Of a stretch of DNA of 64,000 nucleotides, positions 33,210 to 40,977 are shown piece by piece. The DNA is from Bradyrhizobium liaoningense (GTDB lineage: Bacteria; Pseudomonadota; Alphaproteobacteria; Rhizobiales; Xanthobacteraceae). The notes beneath the pieces were generated by a model. It worked only from the letters and a program-made list of their open reading frames with translations. It did not search any database and was not told the DNA's origin. The stretch is taken from positions 1-64,000 of the forward strand of contig NZ_JAFCJM010000001.1 in NCBI RefSeq assembly GCF_018130955.1, read 5' to 3'. The position numbers and the translations under genes are program-made. Position 1 is the first letter of the stretch, and the number at the start of each line of letters is the position of its first letter.

Positions 33210-34856
33210 GTGACGGAGGGCAATTTGCAAACAAGGGTCGGAGAGGGCGCCGGGACGCCAGCCTGGGCGCACGCGGTCGAGCTGTTTCCGCCGCCGGACC
33301 GCATCCTCTCGACGATCCTGACGCGGCAGGCCGAGCGCTACGGCGACCGCCTTCTGCTGGTTGCCGGTGAGACGCGCTGGACCTACACGCAGGCTGCGGC
33401 GATCGCGGCCGCATCTGCGCAGACGCTCATCGACGCCGGGATCAAGCCTGGCGACCGGGTCGCGCTGATGTGCTCGAACCGGCCGGAGTTCCTTCAGGTC
33501 TATCTCGGCTGCGCCTGGCTCGGCGCGATCGTCGTGCCGATCAACACCGCGCTGCGCGGCTTCCAGCTCTCACACATCATGCGTAATTCGCGGCCCGCGC
33601 TGCTCGTCGTCGAGGCGCCGTTCCTGGCCGCATTTGACACCGTCGATGCAGCGGTCCAACTGCCGTCGCAAACGTGGCTCATCGGTTCTGCCGACACGAC
33701 CAATGCCACGAGGATTTTGCCAGTACCGTTGCCAGCGATCGGCTCAAGCGCTTCTCCCGGCGCTGTGCGGCCCGGCGACACCGTCGCCATCCTCTACACA
33801 TCAGGCACCACGGGTCCCGCAAAAGGGGTGTGCTGTCCGCAGGCGCAGCTGTTCTGGTGGGGCATCTATTCCGCGCGAGCTCTGGGCATCCGCGAGGGCG
33901 ACGTGCTGTTCACGACGCTGCCGCTGTTTCACACCAATGCGCTGAATGCGTTCTATCAGGCCATGCTGAACGGATGCACCTACGTGCTGGAGCCGAAATT
34001 CTCGGCATCCGGCTTCTGGGCCGCAGCGCGGCGGCACGAGGCGACCGTCGGATATCTGCTCGGCGCAATGGCCTCGATGCTGCTGGCGCAGCCGGCGACA
34101 ACAGATGATTCCGCGCATGGCCTTCGCGTCGCGCTCGGCGGCGGCGTGCCGCCGCAGATCCACAAGCCGTTCCTCGAACGGTTCGGCGTGCCGCTGGTCG
34201 ACGGTTACGGCTCGACCGAGACCAATTTCGTGTTCGCAGGCACGATCCCGTCGGATCGTCCGGGGACGATGGGCTATCTCGCTGACGGCATTGAAGCGCG
34301 GATCGTCGATGAGAATGATTCCGAACTTGCCGATGGGCAGGCGGGCGAGCTCGTGCTGCGCGCCAAGGAGCCCTTCGCCTTTGCGACCGGATATTTCGGC
34401 ATGCCGGAGAAGACGGTCGAGGCGTGGCGAAACCTGTGGTTCCACTCCGGCGATCGCGTTGTGCGCGATGCGGACGGGCACTATCGCTTCATCGATCGTA
34501 TGAAGGATTCGATCCGCAGGCGCGGCGAGAACGTGTCTTCGTGGGAGGTCGAGCAGACCGTTTTGTCTCATCCAGCAGTCGCGGCCTGCGCGATCTATCC
34601 GCTGCCGTCGGAGCTAGGGGAGGACGAGGTCGCAGCCGCAATTCTGCTGGAGCCCGGTCAATCGCTCGATCCCGTCGACATCGTCAGGCATTGCGAAGGG
34701 CAGATCGCCTATTTTGCGATTCCCCGTTACGTGCGCATCGTCAGCGCGATGCCGCTGACGGAAAACGGCAAGATCAAGAAGGGCACACTGCGCGAGGCGG
34801 GCGTCACCGCGGACACGTGGGACCGAGAAGCCGCCGGGATCAAGGTGCGACGTTAG
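33210..34856 (+). CDS. AMP-dependent aryl/acyl-CoA ligase (second in the island)
   Basis: The 548-residue ANL ligase has P-loop AILYTSGTTGPAKGVC (about residue 195), GYGSTETNFVF, the hinge VDRMKDSIRRRGENVSSWEVE-type segment and the catalytic Lys in LTENGKIKKGTLRE. It is the last gene of the racemase/thiolase-like operon and is adjacent to the monooxygenase/OYE operon. Likely substrates are anthranilate or salicylate (forming the CoA ester for that fusion enzyme) or dioxindole-3-acetate. A GTG start at 33210 is given; a TTG at 33225 after GGAGGG is possible. Confidence 0.88.
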   Translation: MTEGNLQTRVGEGAGTPAWAHAVELFPPPDRILSTILTRQAERYGDRLLLVAGETRWTYTQAAAIAAASAQTLIDAGIKPGDRVALMCSNRPEFLQVYLGCAWLGAIVVPINTALRGFQLSHIMRNSRPALLVVEAPFLAAFDTVDAAVQLPSQTWLIGSADTTNATRILPVPLPAIGSSASPGAVRPGDTVAILYTSGTTGPAKGVCCPQAQLFWWGIYSARALGIREGDVLFTTLPLFHTNALNAFYQAMLNGCTYVLEPKFSASGFWAAARRHEATVGYLLGAMASMLLAQPATTDDSAHGLRVALGGGVPPQIHKPFLERFGVPLVDGYGSTETNFVFAGTIPSDRPGTMGYLADGIEARIVDENDSELADGQAGELVLRAKEPFAFATGYFGMPEKTVEAWRNLWFHSGDRVVRDADGHYRFIDRMKDSIRRRGENVSSWEVEQTVLSHPAVAACAIYPLPSELGEDEVAAAILLEPGQSLDPVDIVRHCEGQIAYFAIPRYVRIVSAMPLTENGKIKKGTLREAGVTADTWDREAAGIKVRR

Positions 34857-35359
34857 GACTTGTGCAGGGCGTCCCGGACGGCGCCCTTGAGCTCGTCGAG
34901 CTCGTCGATCAAGCCGTCGAGCCGCTCGGTCGGAAATTCGGCCAGCAGTTCGGCAAGCCACGAGCCATGGCTCTTGGCCATGCGGCGGAAAGCTTTTCGG
35001 CCCTCGACCGTCATGCAGACGATCTGCACGCGCCGGTCCAGGTTCGACGGCGTCCTTGTGATGTAGCCGTCCTCGACCAGGCGGTCGACGATCGGCGTGA
35101 GGTTGCCGGCCGACACCATCAGCCGCTTGGGCAGCTCGCCCAGCACGAGCCCGCTCGGCTCGCGGTCGAGCTGGGCGAGGACGTCGAAGCGGGGCATCGT
35201 GAAGTCGAATTCCTCGCGGAACCTTCGCCGCAATTCCCCCTCGATCAGCGTCGCGCAGGCCAGCAGCCGCAGCCACAGCCGGGTCTGGGCCCTGTACTCG
35301 GCCTCCTGATCGGCGCCGTTCTTGGGCGAAACGGGCGGGGACTCCTTAGCGACTGCCAA
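34853..35359 (-). CDS. MarR-family transcriptional regulator (third)
   Basis: The 168-residue MarR protein has helix-turn-helix LPKRLMVSAGNLTPIVDRLV and the wing LDRRVQIVCMTVEGRKAF. The TTG at 35359 was taken as start because GGAG lies eight bases upstream; the frame is open for 32 more codons but these look non-coding. It is tail-to-tail with the CoA ligase (overlapping stops) and divergent from the monooxygenase fusion. A half-site CCAAAAGTAAT lies upstream of its start and a full inverted repeat lies before the divergent operon, so it is the prime candidate for the shared operator. Confidence 0.85.
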   Translation of the reverse strand: MAVAKESPPVSPKNGADQEAEYRAQTRLWLRLLACATLIEGELRRRFREEFDFTMPRFDVLAQLDREPSGLVLGELPKRLMVSAGNLTPIVDRLVEDGYITRTPSNLDRRVQIVCMTVEGRKAFRRMAKSHGSWLAELLAEFPTERLDGLIDELDELKGAVRDALHKS

Positions 35360-35432
35360 ATCGGATCTCCTGGTCCCCGGCCTGTCGTAGGCCTGAGGCG
35401 GTTCTCGTGGTTGGGTGGCAAGATAGTTCGTG

Positions 35433-35443
35433 CCAAAAGTAAT
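35433..35443. promoter_or_regulatory. Single operator-like half-site upstream of marR
   Basis: CCAAAAGTAAT agrees with the half-site of the palindromes at 27232 and 35580 at nine of ten informative positions. The opposite arm is poorly conserved. It lies 74 bases upstream of the TTG start of the MarR gene, consistent with autoregulation. Confidence 0.35.
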
Positions 35444-35579
35444 TTCAAGGCTCACTCGGCGCGCCGGCGAATCGACTCTTCCTTGCCCTGAATTGCGAGC
35501 TTATCACTAGAGTGATGCTGCTGCGCCCGGTTCGCTGGGGAGCCGCCCAGAAGCGCCTTGACAATCGCCTCGTCGAGGA

Positions 35580-35601
35580 AATATTTTATGCTTAAAATAA
35601 T
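35580..35601. promoter_or_regulatory. 22-bp inverted repeat, candidate MarR operator (site 3)
   Basis: The half-sites are AATATTTTATG and CTTAAAATAAT, symmetric at nine of eleven positions. It lies about 41 bases upstream of the monooxygenase/OYE fusion start. The right half differs from that of the 27232 site at two positions only. Confidence 0.55.
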
Positions 35602-35641
35602 TTCGGTCAGCCCACGGCGCGACGCGCGAAAGCGAGGGATC

Positions 35642-37960
35642 ATGCGCATAGTCTGTATCGGCGGCGGCCCGGCCGGGCTCTATCTGGGCCTCCTGATGAA
35701 GCGCCGGCATCCCGAGCATGTCGTCTCGGTGGTCGAGCGCAACAAGCCCTACGACACGTTCGGCTGGGGCGTGGTGTTCTCCGATGCCATGATGGCCGCG
35801 ATGCGGATTGCGGATCCGGAAAGCGCTGTCGAAATCGAGGACGCCTTCAACCATTGGGACGACATCGAGCTCGTCTTCAAGGGCACGCGCCAGCGCACCA
35901 CCGGCCATGGCTTCATCGGCATCGGCCGCAAGCATCTGCTCAACATTTTGCAGCGGCGCTGCGAGGCGCTTGGTGTCGAGCTCGTCTTCGAGCGCGATGT
36001 GGATTCCGATCTCGAATTCCCGGACGCCGACCTGATCGTCGCCTGCGACGGCGTCAATTCAAAGATTCGCGCACACTATGCCGAGCAGTTCCAGCCGGAC
36101 ATGGTGATCCGGCCGAATCGCTACATCTGGCTCGGTACCAAAAAACTGTTCGACGCCTTCACCTTCGATTTCCAGAAGACCGAGCACGGCTGGTTCCAGG
36201 CGCACATCTACAAGTTCGACGGCGAGACCTCGACCTTCATCGTCGAGACCACGGAAGAGGCCTACAACGCCCACGGCCTCGGCGAGCTCGATCAGCAGGG
36301 CTCGATCGATTTCTGCGAGAAGATTTTTGCCGAGACGCTGGACGGCGCAAAGCTCCTGACCAACGCGCGCCATCTGCGCGGCTCGGCCTGGCTCAATTTC
36401 AGCCGGCTGATCTGCGGCAAATGGAGCGTGTTCAACGGCCGCTCGCATGTCGTGCTGATGGGGGATGCCGCGCACACCGCGCATTTCGCCATCGGCTCCG
36501 GCACCAAGCTCGCGCTCGACGACGCCATCGAGCTCGCTAACCAGTTCGACCGTCACGGCCACGACCGCGCCAACATCCCGGCCGTGCTGGAAGCCTATGA
36601 AGAGGTGCGCCGTGTCGACGTCGCGCGGATCCAGAACGCCGCGCGCAACGCCATGGAATGGTTCGAGGTGGTGGGCCGGCGCTATGCCGATACGCTGGAG
36701 CCTCCGCAATTCTTCTATTCCATGCTGACGCGCTCGCAGCGCATCAGCCACGAGAATTTGCGCCTGCGCGACCGGACCTGGCTCGAAGGCTTTGAGCGCT
36801 GGTTCGCCGCACGTGCGGGTATCAATCTGCGTGACGGCGAACGGGTGCCGCCGCCGATGCTGACGCCGCACCGTGTGCGCGGGCTGTCGCTTGCGAACCG
36901 CATCATGGTTTCGCCGATGGCGATGTATTCGGCAAAGGACGGGCTGATCAACGACTTCCACATCGCCCATCTCGGCGCGCGCGCCATGGGCGGAGCCGGG
37001 CTGATCTTTGCCGAGATGACCTGCGTCTCGCCGGATGCGCGGATCACGCCGGGCTGTCTCGGGCTCTGGAACGACGCGCAGGCTGCGCAGTGGCGCCGCC
37101 TGGTCGATCTCGTCCATGGCGTCGGACACGCCAAGGTGGGCATTCAGCTCGGCCATGCCGGGCGCAAGGGCGCGACCAGGGTGCCTTGGGAGGGGATCGA
37201 CCAGCCGCTGGTATCAGGCGATTGGCCGCTGATCTCGGCGTCGGCTCTGCCGTATCTGCCCCACAGCCAGTTGCCGCGGGCGATGGATCGCGGCGACATG
37301 GACCGCGTGCGCGACGACTTTGTCGCGGCGACGCGTCGCGCCGCCGAGGCCGGTCTCGAATGGCTCGAGCTGCACTGCGCCCACGGCTACCTGCTGTCCA
37401 GCTTCCTCTCGCCGCTGACCAATCGGCGCACCGACGAATATGGCGGCAGCCATGAGAACCGCGCGCGTTTTCCGCTTGAAGTATTCAAGGCCATGCGCGC
37501 CGCATGGCCATCCGACCGGCCGATGTCGGTGCGCCTGTCGTGTCATGACTGGACCGAAGGCGGCAACACGCCGGCGGATGCCGCGGTCTTCGCGGGTATG
37601 TTCAAGGAGGCCGGCGCCGACGTGATCGACTGCTCGTCGGGTCAGGTCTGGAAGGAGGAGCGGCCGGTCTATGGGCGCCTGTTCCAGACGCCGTTCGCCG
37701 ATCTGATCCGCAACGAGGTCGGCATCGAGACCATCGCGGTCGGCGCGATCTCCGAGGCCGACCATGCCAACTCGATCCTCGCTGCGGGTCGCGCCGATCT
37801 CTGCGCCATCGCGCGGCCGCATCTGGCCGATCCTGCCTGGACGCTGCACGAGGCCGCGCGCATCGGCATATCAGCGGTCGAGTGGCCGAAGCAATATCTG
37901 TCCGCCAAGGGACAGTATGAAACCAATCTCGCGCGCGCCGCCGCAGCGGCTGCGCAGTAG
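35642..37960 (+). CDS. Flavin monooxygenase / old-yellow-enzyme fusion (2-aminobenzoyl-CoA or salicylyl-CoA 5-hydroxylase type)
   Basis: The 772-residue bifunctional flavoprotein has residues 1-395 as a class A FAD monooxygenase ([17 protein letters not shown] at the N terminus, [18 protein letters not shown] near 280). Residues about 402-772 are an OYE/2,4-dienoyl-CoA reductase-like domain ([39 protein letters not shown]). This architecture is known for 2-aminobenzoyl-CoA monooxygenase/reductase and salicylyl-CoA 5-hydroxylase, which hydroxylate C5 of an aryl-CoA; the former also reduces the ring. The ACAD and RidA genes that follow favour the 2-aminobenzoyl-CoA reading. The hotdog thioesterase and bicupin elsewhere favour the salicylyl reading. 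Confidence 0.9.
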   Translation: MRIVCIGGGPAGLYLGLLMKRRHPEHVVSVVERNKPYDTFGWGVVFSDAMMAAMRIADPESAVEIEDAFNHWDDIELVFKGTRQRTTGHGFIGIGRKHLLNILQRRCEALGVELVFERDVDSDLEFPDADLIVACDGVNSKIRAHYAEQFQPDMVIRPNRYIWLGTKKLFDAFTFDFQKTEHGWFQAHIYKFDGETSTFIVETTEEAYNAHGLGELDQQGSIDFCEKIFAETLDGAKLLTNARHLRGSAWLNFSRLICGKWSVFNGRSHVVLMGDAAHTAHFAIGSGTKLALDDAIELANQFDRHGHDRANIPAVLEAYEEVRRVDVARIQNAARNAMEWFEVVGRRYADTLEPPQFFYSMLTRSQRISHENLRLRDRTWLEGFERWFAARAGINLRDGERVPPPMLTPHRVRGLSLANRIMVSPMAMYSAKDGLINDFHIAHLGARAMGGAGLIFAEMTCVSPDARITPGCLGLWNDAQAAQWRRLVDLVHGVGHAKVGIQLGHAGRKGATRVPWEGIDQPLVSGDWPLISASALPYLPHSQLPRAMDRGDMDRVRDDFVAATRRAAEAGLEWLELHCAHGYLLSSFLSPLTNRRTDEYGGSHENRARFPLEVFKAMRAAWPSDRPMSVRLSCHDWTEGGNTPADAAVFAGMFKEAGADVIDCSSGQVWKEERPVYGRLFQTPFADLIRNEVGIETIAVGAISEADHANSILAAGRADLCAIARPHLADPAWTLHEAARIGISAVEWPKQYLSAKGQYETNLARAAAAAAQ

Positions 37961-37976
37961 GCAGGGGAGGCAACCG

Positions 37977-39155
37977 ATGAGCTCCGTTGTAAAGGCCATC
38001 AGGCGCGACTGGCTGGACTGGCCGTTCTTCGAGTCGCGTCACCGCACCATCGGCGAGTCGCTCGACCGTTTCGTCCAGTCGGGCGCGCTCGACAAGATCG
38101 ACCACGGCGATGTCGACGGCGCCTGCCGCAAGCTCGTGCGGGCGATGGGCGAAGCGGGCCTGCTCGATTGCGCGGTCGCGGCGCCCGATGGCGATGCGGC
38201 CACGATCGACTCGCGCTCGATCTGCTTGTCGCGCGAGTCGCTCGCTTATGCCGACGGCCTTGCCGACTTCGCCTTCGCGATGCAGGGGCTCGGCTCCGGC
38301 GCGATCGCGCTCGGCGGCTCGGCGGAGCTGCGCAAGGCGGTGCTGCCAAAAGTGCGCTCGGGCGAATGGCTCTCGGCCTTTGCCCTGTCGGAGAAGGAGG
38401 CGGGCTCCGACGTCGCGGCGATGTCCTGCACCGCCCGTGCCGCGGGCGACGACTATATCATCGATGGCGAGAAGACCTGGATCTCCAACGGCGGCATTGC
38501 CGACGTCTACACGTTGTTCGCGCGGACCGGCGAGGCGCCGGGTGCCCGCGGCATTTCGGCTTTTGTCGTATTCCCTGACGATCCCGGGTTCAGCATTGCC
38601 GAGCGCATCGACGTCATCGCTCCGCATCCGCTCGCCACGCTGCGTTTTCAGAATTGTCGCATTCCGGCAAGTCGCCGCCTCGGTGCGCCCGGTGGCGGGT
38701 TCAAGCTCGCGATGCAGACGCTGGACATTTTTCGCGCGTCGGTTGCGGCCGCCGCCCTCGGTTTCGCGCGACGCGCACTCGACGAGGCGCTGTCGCATGC
38801 CCGCAACCGGCACATGTTCGGTGCGACGCTCGGCGATCTCCAGCTCACGCAAGCCGCGCTCGGCGATATGGCGACCGACACCGACGCGGCTGCGCTGCTG
38901 ACTTACCGCGCGGCGTGGCGCCGCGACGTCCAGAAGCTGCCCACCACGCGCGAGGCTGCGATGGCCAAACTGACGGCCACCGAGACCGCGCAGCGTGTCA
39001 TCGATCACGCCGTGCAGATGTTCGGCGGTCGCGGCGTGCGCAAGGGCGAGGTCGTCGAAAGCCTCTACCGCGAAATCCGCGCGCTGCGCATCTACGAGGG
39101 TGCGACCGAAGTGCAGAAACTGATCGTTGCGCGCGAGCTCTTGAAGCCGCGCTGA
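37977..39155 (+). CDS. Acyl-CoA dehydrogenase-family flavoprotein
   Basis: The 392-residue ACAD shows [20 protein letters not shown] (about residue 133), the WISNGGIAD segment, the [20 protein letters not shown] helix and the C-terminal [16 protein letters not shown], where Glu is the catalytic base position. GGGGAGG precedes ATG 37977, and it lies 16 bases after the monooxygenase/OYE gene. It would oxidise a saturated or alicyclic acyl-CoA, fitting beta-oxidation-like breakdown of a dearomatised ring. Confidence 0.9.
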   Translation: MSSVVKAIRRDWLDWPFFESRHRTIGESLDRFVQSGALDKIDHGDVDGACRKLVRAMGEAGLLDCAVAAPDGDAATIDSRSICLSRESLAYADGLADFAFAMQGLGSGAIALGGSAELRKAVLPKVRSGEWLSAFALSEKEAGSDVAAMSCTARAAGDDYIIDGEKTWISNGGIADVYTLFARTGEAPGARGISAFVVFPDDPGFSIAERIDVIAPHPLATLRFQNCRIPASRRLGAPGGGFKLAMQTLDIFRASVAAAALGFARRALDEALSHARNRHMFGATLGDLQLTQAALGDMATDTDAAALLTYRAAWRRDVQKLPTTREAAMAKLTATETAQRVIDHAVQMFGGRGVRKGEVVESLYREIRALRIYEGATEVQKLIVARELLKPR

Positions 39156-39173
39156 GAGGATAGAGAAAGATCG

Positions 39174-39614
39174 ATGAGTGCGATAAGACAGCCGGCCGCC
39201 ACCGCGTCCGCCAAGAACAACGGTTTAGAGGTGCTTCAGCCGAGCGGCTGGCCGCAGCCGAAGGGATATGCCAACGGTATGATGGCCGACGGACGCTACG
39301 TCGTCACCGGAGGCGTCGTCGGCTGGGACGCTTCTGGCCGGTTTGCCGACGGCTTTATCGCACAGGTCCGCCAGACGCTCGAGAATATCGTCGCAATCCT
39401 GGCCGAAGGCGGCGCCCGACCGGACCATCTGGTGCGGCTGACCTGGTACGTCGTCGATATGGACGAGTACGTCGCCAATCTCAAGGCGCTCGGCAAGGTC
39501 TACCGCGAAGTCGTCGGCACCCACTATCCCAGCATGGCGCTGGTGCAGGTCGTTCGCCTCGTCGAGCCGACCGCGCGCGTCGAGATCGAGGCGACGGCAG
39601 TCGTGCCGCGCTAA
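39174..39614 (+). CDS. RidA-family enamine/imine deaminase with conserved catalytic Arg
   Basis: The 146-residue YjgF/RidA protein has MMADGRYVVTGGVVGWD and a C-terminal VVRLVEPTARVEIEATAVV. R128 sits at the position of the catalytic Arg of RidA, unlike the copy at 20715. RidA enzymes hydrolyse enamines and imines to carbonyls and ammonia. 2-Amino-5-oxocyclohexene-carbonyl-CoA, the product of 2-aminobenzoyl-CoA monooxygenase/reductase, is an enamine, so this gene could remove the amino group. Its stop overlaps the convergent DUF2249 gene. Confidence 0.85.
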   Translation: MSAIRQPAATASAKNNGLEVLQPSGWPQPKGYANGMMADGRYVVTGGVVGWDASGRFADGFIAQVRQTLENIVAILAEGGARPDHLVRLTWYVVDMDEYVANLKALGKVYREVVGTHYPSMALVQVVRLVEPTARVEIEATAVVPR

Positions 39615-39889
39615 TCGCCCGGCGCGAGAGGAGCGGAACGGCCGACGCAAACACGCCAGACATCCGGGCCTCTCTCGACATAATCCCAGGTGAAGGCGCC
39701 TGGGTATCTGACATCGAACAGGTAGCGCAGCGGACGCGGGTCGTGGTCACTCACGACACAGAAGAACTCTCCCAAGTCCAGCCGATCAAATGTGCCGAAG
39801 ATCAACGGATGACGCCTCGGCCGCGGGATTGTGCGGACATCGATCATTGCCCCTTCAGGCGGGTGATCGACAAGCTGATGTTGTTTCAT
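39611..39889 (-). CDS. DUF2249-domain protein
   Basis: The protein of about 92 residues matches DUF2249: IDVRTIPRPRRHPLIFGTFD, then FFCVVSDHDPRPLRYLFDVR and TWDYVERGPDVWRVCVGR. Small DUF2249 proteins often occur near denitrification or haem-copper genes, but their function is not established. ATG 39889 is used; an in-frame TTG at 39937 would add 16 residues. It lies downstream of the ferritin-like gene on the same strand, next to the nos operon. Confidence 0.7.
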   Translation of the reverse strand: MKQHQLVDHPPEGAMIDVRTIPRPRRHPLIFGTFDRLDLGEFFCVVSDHDPRPLRYLFDVRYPGAFTWDYVERGPDVWRVCVGRSAPLAPGD

Positions 39890-39960
39890 GAACGCAACGT
39901 CGGCCGAGATGGCGATCACGTCTTTGTCGCAGCGCAACCGCTGGAGACGTTAGCTGCCTA

Positions 39961-40836
39961 TCATCGAGCTAGGGATGCGATGGTCCGAAGGTCCGCCAGC
40001 CGAGCGATGGAGCGCGCCGCGAGCTGCTGAGCCAGTTCCAGCCGGGATTGGTCGACGGCTTTGTCGGCTTCATTTAGATAAATCGAAGACAATTGCTCGG
40101 CGTGGCGAAGCGCGCGACGCTTGATCTCGTCGAGTGACTCGACGTGCGGCAGCTTGTCATTTGTCTCGGGGATCGGCCCCTGTGAGCCGATCATGGACAG
40201 GAGGTGTTGTCGCTGCGGCGCGGGCGCGTCCTGCAACCACCGATAAATGTCCCGGAGAAGAAGGCTTTCAAGCAGCGCTGCCGAGGACAGCTCAGCAGCT
40301 GCCGGCGCGTCTCCGGCAAGAGCCTCTTTTCGTTCAGTCCGCCATGCCTGGCGGCGTTCGCGGCGAAGCAGATTGCCGTCGCGCAACGCCTCGCGGGCCA
40401 TACTCTCGGCAGCGGCGCGTACGTTTGCCGTTTCCGCGAGCGCTGCAACATAAGTCCAGAAGATGAAAGCACGTTCGCGGTGCCTGACGGCAAGGGCCCA
40501 TGCGCCATAGGCAGTTGAGAGAAGCGAGTTCTCGAGATCGGAAAGCTCTTCCGCGGGAACCAGGTCCACCGGTATCCAGCGGAGATCGGCCGAAGCCGTC
40601 GGACGTCCAATGGCAGCGATGCAGGCTTCCTCGATCGCCTGGGCGCGGTCTTGTTCCCGCTCGCTCAACACTTCGAATACGCAGCGGACGGGCTCGAACG
40701 CCTTGTCTCCGGCCGCCGCGAGCTTGCCATAATGCTGCGCGGCCTTCTTTGTTTGGGTGCTTGCAATCGCAAAGAGTTCGCCGATGTTCCGGACCGGAGC
40801 GGGCGGTTCTGCGGCCAACAGGGGTTCGCTGCGCAT
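39961..40836 (-). CDS. Ferritin-like (rubrerythrin-type) protein with altered metal site
   Basis: The 291-residue protein is nearly all helical. Its two halves resemble the helix pairs of rubrerythrin-like proteins: TKKAAQHYGKLA with EREQDRAQAIEE, and RHRERAFIFWTYVAALAET with ESMAREALRDGNLLRRERR. Several positions that carry iron-binding Glu/His in that family are other residues here (for example Lys in the first helix and Asp-Gly instead of Glu-His before NLLRRE), so iron oxidation is doubtful. ATG 40836 was chosen over a TTG 14 bases upstream. It is divergent from nosR and shares the FixK-box region. Confidence 0.5.
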   Translation of the reverse strand: MRSEPLLAAEPPAPVRNIGELFAIASTQTKKAAQHYGKLAAAGDKAFEPVRCVFEVLSEREQDRAQAIEEACIAAIGRPTASADLRWIPVDLVPAEELSDLENSLLSTAYGAWALAVRHRERAFIFWTYVAALAETANVRAAAESMAREALRDGNLLRRERRQAWRTERKEALAGDAPAAAELSSAALLESLLLRDIYRWLQDAPAPQRQHLLSMIGSQGPIPETNDKLPHVESLDEIKRRALRHAEQLSSIYLNEADKAVDQSRLELAQQLAARSIARLADLRTIASLAR

Positions 40837-40889
40837 CTTGGGTTCCAATCAGGCCACCGAGCTTGGCCTGATCCGCGCCGCACGTCAAT

Positions 40890-40903
40890 TTGAGATAGCG
40901 CAA
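40890..40903. promoter_or_regulatory. FixK/FNR box upstream of nosR
   Basis: TTGA-GATAGC-GCAA matches the rhizobial FixK2 consensus TTG(A/C)-N6-(T/G)CAA exactly. It lies 75 bases before the nosR start and 54 bases before the divergent ferritin-like gene, so it could activate nos transcription at low oxygen and possibly both directions. Confidence 0.8.
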
Positions 40904-40977
40904 AGGGGAGCCCGGTCGAGCTGTTACAAGGAGCGCGATTCAGAACAACGGCGTTCTGCTAACTGGAAGCGGCGCCC

